Positions 1-5,238 of a stretch of 7,545 bases of DNA are shown piece after piece (the first letter of the stretch is position 1; each line of letters starts with the position of its first letter). The DNA is from Chloroflexota bacterium (GTDB taxonomy: Bacteria > Chloroflexota > Dehalococcoidia > DSTF01 > JACRBR01), in the NCBI GenBank assembly GCA_021813085.1, contig JAKAMA010000108.1, forward strand, positions 1-7,545. The letters are read 5' to 3'. The position numbers and the translations under genes were made by a program. The notes beneath the pieces were generated by a model. The model saw only the letters and a program-made list of their open reading frames with translations. It ran no database searches and was not told where the DNA came from.

Positions 1-116
1 CGCCGCCCGAAGAGCGCGCGCTGCTGGACGCGGGTGTCGAGCGCGCGATCGAGGTGATCGAGTACGCCATCGCGGAGGGGGTGGAGGCAGCGATGAACCG
101 CTACAACCGGGAGTGA
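1..116 (+). CDS. C-terminal end of an unidentified protein (5' truncated by window)
   Basis: The reading frame that starts at base 3 is open from the window edge to TGA at 114-116 and gives 37 residues, beginning PPEERALLDAG and ending AAMNRYNRE. The segment is rich in Glu, Ala and Arg with regular hydrophobic spacing, so it looks like one or two amphipathic helices closing a larger protein. I do not recognise the family. The main reason to believe it is coding is that the same stretch, stop codon included, is repeated exactly at 695-810 downstream of hicA. The start and the rest of the gene lie outside the window. The frame is inferred from openness and composition only. Confidence 0.5.
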   Translation, partial: PPEERALLDAGVERAIEVIEYAIAEGVEAAMNRYNRE

Positions 117-127
117 ACGGGGGGCGC
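1..127 (+). repeat. Direct repeat, copy 1 (127 bp, exact)
   Basis: Bases 1-127 are identical to bases 695-821 at an offset of 694, with no mismatch on a base-by-base reading. The match ends at 127/821: base 128 is g and base 822 is c. The left limit cannot be seen because copy 1 starts at the window edge. It covers the 3' end of the truncated gene, its stop codon and 11 bases beyond. Together with copy 2 it brackets the hicBA module. Confidence 0.95.
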
Positions 128-148
128 GCTCACGGAGCCTCGCCCGCA

Positions 149-157
149 TGTTAGGAT
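149..157 (+). promoter_or_regulatory. Putative extended -10 promoter of hicBA
   Basis: TG at 149-150, one base, then TAGGAT at 152-157 matches the TGN + TATAAT layout, with 4 of 6 hexamer bases matching. A start about 7 bases downstream (near 164) would give a leader of about 20 bases that holds the AAGGAG ribosome site at 170-175. No convincing -35 box is seen. It lies just right of repeat copy 1, so hicBA would carry its own promoter. Confidence 0.4.
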
Positions 158-183
158 GAGCCGACGTTCAAGGAGCCTGCACC

Positions 184-417
184 TTGACCCTCCAGCACAC
201 GATCCACGCGGTCATCAGGCCCGGCGACGAATCGGGGTACGTGGCCGAGTGTCCAGACCTCCGCGCGGTGACCCAGGGCAGTACGCTCGACGAGGTCGCG
301 GCCAATCTGCGCGAAGTGGTCGCGCTGGCGCTGGAGGACGAGGACCTGGCCTTGCTCGGCTTCGCGTCTCATCCCGTCATCGTCGTCTCGCTCGAGCTGG
401 AACCGGCTGTTGCCTAG
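184..417 (+). CDS. hicB: HicB-family antitoxin
   Basis: This 77-residue protein has the HicB antitoxin fold signature. A first beta strand leads into DESGYVAECPDL (residues 15-26), then VTQGSTLDEVAANL (29-42), matching the family pattern of an acidic turn, GYV, PDL, QG.T and a helix. In the family HicB neutralises the HicA mRNA interferase, and longer members also bind their own promoter. This one ends soon after the core and has no visible helix-turn-helix or ribbon-helix-helix extension, so DNA binding is uncertain. The start is TTG at 184, supported by A170-AGGAG175 eight bases upstream; no ATG gives the full domain. The stop (415-417) overlaps the presumed TTG start of hicA at 410, the tight coupling expected of such pairs. 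G+C is similar to the chromosomal neighbours. Confidence 0.85.
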   Translation: MTLQHTIHAVIRPGDESGYVAECPDLRAVTQGSTLDEVAANLREVVALALEDEDLALLGFASHPVIVVSLELEPAVA

Positions 418-659
418 GTTCCCGCCAGCTCTCGGGCGACGATGTCGTCGCGATCCTCGCGTCGTTTGGTTTCGCCGTCGTACACCAGCGTGGCAGCCAC
501 GTAACGCTGCGTCGCATCCTTCCCGACGGCACGCGCCAGACGCTTCACATCCCCAACCATCGGCGGATCGACCCCGGCACGTCCCGCGCGATCTTCCGGC
601 AGGCCTCCGCGTACGTTCCCGAATCGAACCTGGCCAAGCACTTCATGCGGAAGGGGTAG
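410..659 (+). pseudogene. hicA: HicA-family mRNA interferase toxin, apparently frameshifted
   Basis: The frame ending at TAG 657-659 encodes the HicA (YcfA-like) double-stranded-RNA-binding fold: LSGDDVVAILASFGF, then HQRGSHVTLRR with the catalytic His, then a LHIPNH strand and a helix around GTSRAIFRQAS. HicA toxins cleave mRNA and are held off by HicB. That frame has no ATG, GTG, TTG or CTG near its expected beginning. The frame one base behind has TTG at 410 encoding MPRFP, which is the usual family opening (M-x-K/R-hydrophobic-P). Removing one base between 422 and 427 joins them as MPRFPQLSG and gives an 82-residue protein of normal HicA length with His30 catalytic. The TTG overlaps the hicB stop by 8 bases. 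I read this as a one-base insertion. A sequencing error or a +1 recoding site are alternatives. A frame-3 ORF from ATG 156 would add 88 unrelated residues across hicB and is unlikely. Confidence 0.72.
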
Positions 660-694
660 CGACACCTCACCACCGCGCTGGCATCGAGCGGACT

Positions 695-810
695 CGCCGC
701 CCGAAGAGCGCGCGCTGCTGGACGCGGGTGTCGAGCGCGCGATCGAGGTGATCGAGTACGCCATCGCGGAGGGGGTGGAGGCAGCGATGAACCGCTACAA
801 CCGGGAGTGA
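695..810 (+). pseudogene. Duplicated 3' fragment of the unidentified upstream gene
   Basis: This repeats the last 37 codons of the gene at the left edge, ending at TGA 808-810. The frame stays open upstream through 660-694 into the hicA region, but no start codon with a ribosome site is evident, so it is best seen as a gene remnant created by the duplication. It fills the gap between the convergent hicA and vapC genes. Confidence 0.6.
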
Positions 811-821
811 ACGGGGGGCGC
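695..821 (+). repeat. Direct repeat, copy 2 (127 bp, exact)
   Basis: This is the second exact copy of bases 1-127. It begins 35 bases after the hicA stop and ends 7 bases before the vapC stop codon on the other strand. Sequence between 660 and 694 might belong to a longer repeat if it matches what lies left of base 1; this cannot be judged from the window. Recombination between the copies would delete 694 bp, removing hicBA and leaving one intact gene tail. Confidence 0.95.
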
Positions 822-828
822 CGAAGAG

Positions 829-1236
829 CTACAGAAGCGCCACGAATCCTTCCTGCCCGAAGTGATGATCGTGTGTGAGGACCTCACGGATGTGCTGGCG
901 ATGGCAAATCACCATCGACATGCAGTCCGTCAAGCTGTATCCCTTGTCCGCGCGGGCCCGATAGAGGCCCAGGCCATCGTCAAAGAGGCGTGGAGTCTGC
1001 CGTACGATCGTGAATCGGGAGTCGGCACGCAGCGCGTCGACCAGCGCCACCGCGCCGGTGCGGGCGCTCGATCCCCGCTTCGACATGTAAGCAAGCACCT
1101 CTGCGAGTACCGGGTCAGACGTGACCAGGCGGGACTCACGGAGCGATACGATCGCTCCGATCGCGGTGTCGTGCAGATCGTCCTCGGGCAAGAGCAGTGC
1201 AACGAAATGCGACGTGTCAACGTAGATACGGCGCAC
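829..1236 (-). CDS. vapC: PIN-domain ribonuclease toxin (VapC family)
   Basis: This 135-residue protein has the PIN-domain layout of VapC toxins, which are Mg2+-dependent RNases that cut tRNA or rRNA until bound by a cognate antitoxin. The N-terminal strand YVDTSHFVALL supplies Asp7, LAEVL supplies Glu46, SLTDCMSM supplies Asp104, and THDHHF supplies Asp123. These are the four acidic positions expected of an active site, and the length is typical. The start is GTG at 1236-1234, three bases after the stop of the small upstream gene, so translation is probably coupled. A start further upstream is blocked by that gene's TGA in the preceding codons. Sampled lines here are only about 55-58% G+C against about 73% in mfd, hinting at separate acquisition. 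It converges on hicA across the repeat. PIN membership is confident; the RNA target is unknown. Confidence 0.88.
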   Translation of the reverse strand: MRRIYVDTSHFVALLLPEDDLHDTAIGAIVSLRESRLVTSDPVLAEVLAYMSKRGSSARTGAVALVDALRADSRFTIVRQTPRLFDDGLGLYRARADKGYSLTDCMSMVICHRQHIREVLTHDHHFGQEGFVALL

Positions 1237-1239
1237 CGA

Positions 1240-1425
1240 TCAGCGTTTCGGCGTGCCATACAAGTAATGATCGAGGTTTCGAGCGCCATCGCGCGGGAAC
1301 CGCGCACGATCGTTGGGCGGGATAGACTCGCCGATCGCTACGATTTTCGCCCAAATCGAGCCGGCAGGCGCCTTGGGCTTAGCAGGGTGCGCGGGGCGCC
1401 TGAGCGCCGTCTTCGTGACTGCCAT
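1240..1425 (-). CDS. Small antitoxin-like partner of the PIN toxin
   Basis: This 61-residue protein lies directly upstream of vapC with a 3-base gap, the position expected of the antitoxin. Residues 1-20 are basic and proline/alanine rich (MAVTKTALRRPAHPAKPKAP). The middle has IWAKIVAIGESIP, and the C-terminus ends NLDHYLYGTPKR. From memory, a short tail of this NLDHYLYG type recurs in small proteins encoded beside PIN toxins. I do not see a standard AbrB, RHH or Phd/YefM DNA-binding domain, so calling it VapB would be functional rather than by homology. ATG at 1425 has no ribosome site and sits 6 bases after a good -10 box, so it is probably translated from a leaderless mRNA. Its role is inferred mainly from position and the tail motif. 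Confidence 0.7.
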   Translation of the reverse strand: MAVTKTALRRPAHPAKPKAPAGSIWAKIVAIGESIPPNDRARFPRDGARNLDHYLYGTPKR

Positions 1426-1431
1426 GAGCGC

Positions 1432-1440
1432 AGTATAGCA
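1432..1440 (-). promoter_or_regulatory. Extended -10 promoter of the antitoxin-vapC operon
   Basis: On the - strand, TGC (1440-1438) directly precedes TATACT (1437-1432), which matches the TGN-TATAAT extended -10 with 5 of 6 hexamer bases. Only 6 bases separate the box from the ATG at 1425, so transcription would begin at or next to the A of the start codon. No -35 box is evident at the usual distance, as often seen with extended -10 promoters. Confidence 0.6.
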
Positions 1441-1457
1441 GGACGCCGCCCGGCGCT

Positions 1458-1466
1458 TGCTACACT
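1458..1466 (+). promoter_or_regulatory. Putative extended -10 promoter of mfd
   Basis: TGC (1458-1460) followed by TACACT (1461-1466) fits an extended -10 with 4 of 6 hexamer matches. Transcription would start near 1473, giving a leader of about 70 bases before the mfd ATG at 1545. It is divergent from the antitoxin promoter with 23 bases between the two hexamers. No clear -35 box is seen. Confidence 0.45.
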
Positions 1467-1477
1467 GATGCCGCGCA

Positions 1478-1501
1478 GGGGCTGATCGCTCGATCAGCCC
1501 C
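1478..1501 (+). promoter_or_regulatory. Perfect 10-bp stem-loop in the mfd leader
   Basis: GGGGCTGATC (1478-1487) and GATCAGCCCC (1492-1501) pair without mismatch around a GCTC loop. In the leader predicted from the TACACT box the hairpin would start about 5 bases from the RNA 5' end. No U-rich tract follows, so it is a poor intrinsic terminator. It could protect the 5' end, act in attenuation, or be a DNA operator palindrome. Since the genes on either side diverge, it does not close a transcription unit. Confidence 0.55.
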
Positions 1502-1513
1502 CGATTGTGCTGT

Positions 1514-1528
1514 CCCCGCGCGGCGGGG
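1514..1528 (+). promoter_or_regulatory. Small GC stem-loop just upstream of the mfd start
   Basis: CCCCGC (1514-1519) pairs with GCGGGG (1523-1528) around a 3-base loop. It ends 16 bases before the ATG and 8 bases before the weak GGCGGAAG purine stretch (1537-1544) that touches the start codon. Six GC pairs are stable, but such stems arise by chance in GC-rich DNA, so a regulatory role is speculative. Confidence 0.3.
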
Positions 1529-1544
1529 GCCCGAACGGCGGAAG

Positions 1545-4500
1545 ATGGATCTCTCCGCCCTCCTGCCGGTCATCGACGAGGCGGTCGGCCTCGACCGCTT
1601 CCGCCGCCGCATGTCCGAAGCCGGGCCGTTGCTGCTCGGCGTCAGCGACGGCGCGAAGGCCGCCGTCCTCGCCGCCCTCGCGCGCGATGCGACTCGTCCC
1701 ATGCTCGTCATCGTGCCGCGCCCCCAGCACGCCGACGCGCTCGCCGACGAGCTGGCGTCGTGGCTCGGTGGCGCCGACGCGTCGCGGGTCGTCCTCTACC
1801 CCGAGCGCGATGCCTTGCCCTTCGAGCGCCTCGCGCCCGACCCGGACGACGTCCGCCGCCGGCTGCAGGTGATCGATGCGCTCGCCGCCGTCGCGATCGC
1901 ACCGCCGGTCATCGTCGCCTGCGCCGCCGCCGTCGCGCAGCGCACGGTCGCCGGCGACGCGGCGCGGCGCGCGACGGTCGCGGTCGTGCGTGGCGAGCGG
2001 ACGCCGCAGCACGACCTCTTGCGCGCGCTCGACGCCGGCGGCTATCGCTTCGAACCGGAGGTCACGGCGCCCGGCGAGGCCGCGCGCCGCGGCGGCATCA
2101 TCGACGTCTGGCCGCCGTCCGAGGACCTGCCGCTGCGCGTCGAGCTGTTCGGCGACGATGTCGAAAGCATCCGTACGTTCGACCCCGCGACGCAGCGTTC
2201 TTCCGGCCCGCGCGAGGCCGCCCGCATCGGCCCGGCGCGCGAGCTGACCGCGGATGCGGGGCCGATGCGACGGCTGGCGGCGGCGCTCCAGACCGGCGGC
2301 CTTTCGGGTGACACGCGCGACCGCTTCGAGCGCGACCTGGAGTCGCTGCGGGCGGGCGGGCCGTTCGAGGGCGACGGATTCTACGCGCCATTCCTGCTCG
2401 AGGCGACCTTGCTCGACCACCTGCCGCCGGACACGCTGCTCGTACTCGACGAGCCCGCCGACATCGCGTCGGTGCAGGTCGAGCGCGACGGGCAGGCCAG
2501 CGAGGCGCGCCGCGAGCTCGAACTGCGGCACGAGCTTCCACGCGGCCTGCCCGAGCCGCATGTCCCGTGGCCGCGGTTGCGCGATGCGATCGACGCGCAC
2601 CCGCATCGCCTCAGCCTCTCACGCTGGGCGACGGGCGAGGCCGAGTCGCCGGAGCAGGGCGCGGCCGTGCGCCTGCCGTTCGGGCCGGCAGCGGCGTACG
2701 GCGGCCGCCTGCGCGCCCTCGCCGACGAGCTGGCGCAGACCCTGCGCCGCGGCCAACAGGTCGTCATCGTCTCGACGCAGTCCCGCCGCCTCTCCGAGTT
2801 GCTCGAAGAGCACGGCGTCTACGCCAACCTCGCCGAAGCGATCGCGGCGCCGAAGCTCGGCCGCGGTGCGTTGACGATCATCCACGGCTCGCTGCCGCAT
2901 GGCTGGTCCGTCGGCGAAGACGGCGGCGGCCTCACGCTGCTGACCGATGCCGAGGTGTTCGGTTTCAGCAAGCAGCGGCGCGCGCCGCCGCGCAAGGGCG
3001 CCTCGCGCGAGGCCTTCCTCGCCGACCTCAAACCGGGCGAGTTCGTCGTCCACATCGAGCACGGCATCGCGAAGTTCGCCGGCCTCGTGCGGAAGCGCAT
3101 CGCGGGCGGGCCAACCGGCGCCGATGGAAGCGACGGCGCCGCCGCGGACTTCGAGCGCGAGTACCTCGAGCTGCAGTACGCCGACGGCGACCGCCTCTTC
3201 GTGCCGACCGAGCAGGTGGACCGCGTCAGCCGCTACGTTGGCCCGGGCGACCACCGGCCGTCGCTGACGCGCCTGGGCTCGCAGGAGTGGCCGCGCGCCA
3301 AGGCGCGCGTGCGGCGCGCGGTGCAGGAGCTCGCGCGGGAGCTGCTCCAGCTCTACGCCGCGCGCCAGGTGGCCGCGGGCCATGCGTTCGGCCCCGACAC
3401 CGCGTGGCAGACGGAGCTCGAGGCCTCGTTCCCCTACATCGAGACCGCGGACCAGGTCGCCGTCATCCGCGACGTCAAGACCGACATGGAAGAGGCGCAG
3501 CCGATGGACCGGCTCGTCTGCGGCGACGTCGGCTACGGCAAGACGGAGGTCGCCGTGCGCGCCGCCTTCAAGGCCGTCATGGACGGCAGGCAGGCCGCCG
3601 TCCTCGTGCCGACGACGGTCCTCGCGCAGCAGCACTTCACGACCTTCCGCGAGCGCCTCGCCGGTTTCCCGGTGAGGGTGGAGATGCTGTCGCGCTTCCG
3701 CAGCGAGCGTGACCAGCGGCGCATCGTCGCCGACGCCGCCGCCGGTTCTGTCGATATCGTCATCGGCACGCACCGTCTGCTGCAGCGCGACGTGTCGTTC
3801 AAGGACCTGGGGCTCGTCGTCATCGACGAGGAGCAACGGTTCGGCGTCGCCCACAAGGAGCGCCTGAAGAAGATGCGCCAGGAGGTCGATGTGCTGACGC
3901 TGACCGCCACGCCGATCCCGCGCACGCTGAACATGGCGCTCACCGGCATCCGCGACATGTCGACGATCGAGACGCCGCCGGAGGAGCGCCTGCCGATCAA
4001 GACCTACGTGACCGAGTTCGACGACCACCTCGTCCGCGAAGCGATCATCCGCGAGCTCGAGCGCGGCGGCCAGGTGTACTTCGTGCACAATCGCGTGCAC
4101 AACATCGAACTGGTCGCCAGAAAGCTCCGCGAGGTCGTGCCCGAGGCTGACGTGCTCGTCGGCCACGGCCAGATGCACGAAGACCAGCTCGAGCGCGTCA
4201 TGCTGGACTTCACGGCCGGCAAGGCCGACGTGCTCGTCTGCACGACGATCATCGAGTCCGGCCTCGACATCCCGAACGTCAATACGATCATCATCAACAA
4301 CGCCGACCGCTTCGGCCTGGCACAGCTCTACCAGTTGCGCGGGCGCGTCGGGCGCAGCGCGGCGCGCGCCTACGCCTACCTGCTGTACGAGAAGCACCGC
4401 GCGCTGAGCGACGTCGCGCAGAAGCGCCTGCAGGCGATCTTCGAAGCGACCGAGCTGGGCGCCGGCTTCCAGATCGCCCTGCACGACCTGGAGATCCGTG

Positions 4501-5114
4501 GCGCGGGCAATCTGCTCGGCGCGGAGCAGAGCGGCCAGATCGGCGCCGTCGGCTTCGACCTCTACGTCAAGCTGCTCGCCGACGCGGTCGAGGGGCTGAA
4601 GGCGCTCGCGAAGGGCGAGCCGCCTCCCCCTTCGAAGATCCAGCAGCCGGTCACGATCGATGTGCCGCTCGCCGCATTCATCCCGGAGAGCTACATCGGC
4701 GACCTCAACCTGCGGCTGTCGCTCTACCAGCGCATGGCGTCGGCCGGCGCGCCCGATGCGGCCGATGATCTCGAGCGGGAGCTGCGCGACCGTTTCGGGC
4801 CGCCGCCCCTGCCCGTGCGCAACCTGCTCTACATCGTCCGCGTACGCGCGCTGGCGGCGCGCGCGCACGTCGGCGCCATCGCCCGCGAGGAGCGCGCCGC
4901 TGGCCGGCCCGTGCTGCTCGTCCGCTCGCAGGACGATGCCGCGATCACGGCCCGGATGCCGCCAGGGCAGAAGCGCGAACTCGAGCGGATGGACGGCGTG
5001 AGCGTCGGGCGGGCGCACCTCCGCATCGACACGGCGCTGCCCGGTGACGCCTGGCGCGACGGGCTGCTCCGCGTCCTCGAAGTGCTGGCCGGCGTGGCGC
5101 CGGTACCGGCGTGA
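1545..5114 (+). CDS. mfd: Transcription-repair coupling factor Mfd
   Basis: This 1189-residue protein is a full-length Mfd, the ATP-driven translocase that pushes stalled RNA polymerase off damaged DNA and recruits UvrA for nucleotide excision repair in the cytoplasm. The N-terminal UvrB-like modules include GGIIDVWPP and VELFGDDVESIR (about 166-215). The RNA-polymerase-interacting (CarD-like) domain starts at LKPGEFVVHIEHG (about 495-565). The helicase core has Walker A GDVGYGKT (660-667, Lys666), DEEQRFG (761-767), TATPIPRTL (from 787), TTIIESGLDIP and RGRVGR (932-937), followed by the translocation region. The C-terminal regulatory domain begins near IPESYIGDLNLRLSLYQRM (about 1046). Length and order are normal for the family. 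ATG 1545 fits the family N-terminus although only GGCGGAAG directly abuts it. One oddity is a Gly/Ala/Asp-rich insert at 520-535 inside the polymerase-binding domain. Confidence 0.98.
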   Translation: MDLSALLPVIDEAVGLDRFRRRMSEAGPLLLGVSDGAKAAVLAALARDATRPMLVIVPRPQHADALADELASWLGGADASRVVLYPERDALPFERLAPDPDDVRRRLQVIDALAAVAIAPPVIVACAAAVAQRTVAGDAARRATVAVVRGERTPQHDLLRALDAGGYRFEPEVTAPGEAARRGGIIDVWPPSEDLPLRVELFGDDVESIRTFDPATQRSSGPREAARIGPARELTADAGPMRRLAAALQTGGLSGDTRDRFERDLESLRAGGPFEGDGFYAPFLLEATLLDHLPPDTLLVLDEPADIASVQVERDGQASEARRELELRHELPRGLPEPHVPWPRLRDAIDAHPHRLSLSRWATGEAESPEQGAAVRLPFGPAAAYGGRLRALADELAQTLRRGQQVVIVSTQSRRLSELLEEHGVYANLAEAIAAPKLGRGALTIIHGSLPHGWSVGEDGGGLTLLTDAEVFGFSKQRRAPPRKGASREAFLADLKPGEFVVHIEHGIAKFAGLVRKRIAGGPTGADGSDGAAADFEREYLELQYADGDRLFVPTEQVDRVSRYVGPGDHRPSLTRLGSQEWPRAKARVRRAVQELARELLQLYAARQVAAGHAFGPDTAWQTELEASFPYIETADQVAVIRDVKTDMEEAQPMDRLVCGDVGYGKTEVAVRAAFKAVMDGRQAAVLVPTTVLAQQHFTTFRERLAGFPVRVEMLSRFRSERDQRRIVADAAAGSVDIVIGTHRLLQRDVSFKDLGLVVIDEEQRFGVAHKERLKKMRQEVDVLTLTATPIPRTLNMALTGIRDMSTIETPPEERLPIKTYVTEFDDHLVREAIIRELERGGQVYFVHNRVHNIELVARKLREVVPEADVLVGHGQMHEDQLERVMLDFTAGKADVLVCTTIIESGLDIPNVNTIIINNADRFGLAQLYQLRGRVGRSAARAYAYLLYEKHRALSDVAQKRLQAIFEATELGAGFQIALHDLEIRGAGNLLGAEQSGQIGAVGFDLYVKLLADAVEGLKALAKGEPPPPSKIQQPVTIDVPLAAFIPESYIGDLNLRLSLYQRMASAGAPDAADDLERELRDRFGPPPLPVRNLLYIVRVRALAARAHVGAIAREERAAGRPVLLVRSQDDAAITARMPPGQKRELERMDGVSVGRAHLRIDTALPGDAWRDGLLRVLEVLAGVAPVPA

Positions 5115-5190
5115 CCGCCAGCCGTATCCCCTTCGTTGCGCGGGATGCCGGCAGGGCCGCGCACGGGTGCGATGACGCAGGCGTTCCGTG

Positions 5191-5196
5191 CATAAT
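5191..5196 (+). promoter_or_regulatory. Putative -10 box of the lipoprotein gene
   Basis: CATAAT matches TATAAT at 5 of 6 positions and stands out in the GC-rich spacer after mfd (5115-5238). A start near 5203 would give a leader of about 36 bases before ATG 5239. No good -35 box is visible. The spacer contains no convincing terminator for mfd, so read-through is possible. Confidence 0.45.
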
Positions 5197-5238
5197 GGCT
5201 CAACGGAATGATTGGGGATGGCCAAGAACGGAGGAGGC

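Larger units (their letters stand above)
1431..1467. promoter_or_regulatory. Imperfect dyad spanning both divergent -10 boxes (candidate operator)
   Basis: The left arm CAGTATAGCA (1431-1440) and right arm TGCTACACTG (1458-1467) are complementary at 9 of 10 positions. Between them CGCCG (1444-1448) and CGGCG (1451-1455) form a perfect inner arm pair with nearly the same centre. Part of the outer symmetry follows simply from two opposed -10 boxes, but the inner arms do not. Toxin-antitoxin complexes usually bind inverted repeats at their own promoter, so this is a reasonable operator candidate that would also cover the mfd promoter. Binding is inferred. Confidence 0.4.

Noticed and set aside
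156..659. Single 167-residue protein from ATG 156 ending as HicA
   Set aside because: The first 88 residues overlap hicB in another frame and are Arg/Gly-rich noise, and the ATG falls within the candidate hicB -10 box. A frameshifted 82-residue HicA starting at 410 fits the family better.
862..1485. Open frame of 207 codons on the + strand across the vapC and antitoxin genes
   Set aside because: The opposite strand encodes a PIN protein with all four catalytic acidic residues and a coupled partner; the + strand translation shows nothing recognisable.
1494..2606. Open frame of 370 codons on the - strand opposite the start of mfd
   Set aside because: Same codon-mirror effect of GC-rich coding sequence, with low-complexity Arg/Ala/Gly content and no motif.
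5160..5171. CGCAC-GG-GTGCG inverted repeat after mfd as a terminator
   Set aside because: The loop is only two bases, the stem is short and no T-rich tract follows.
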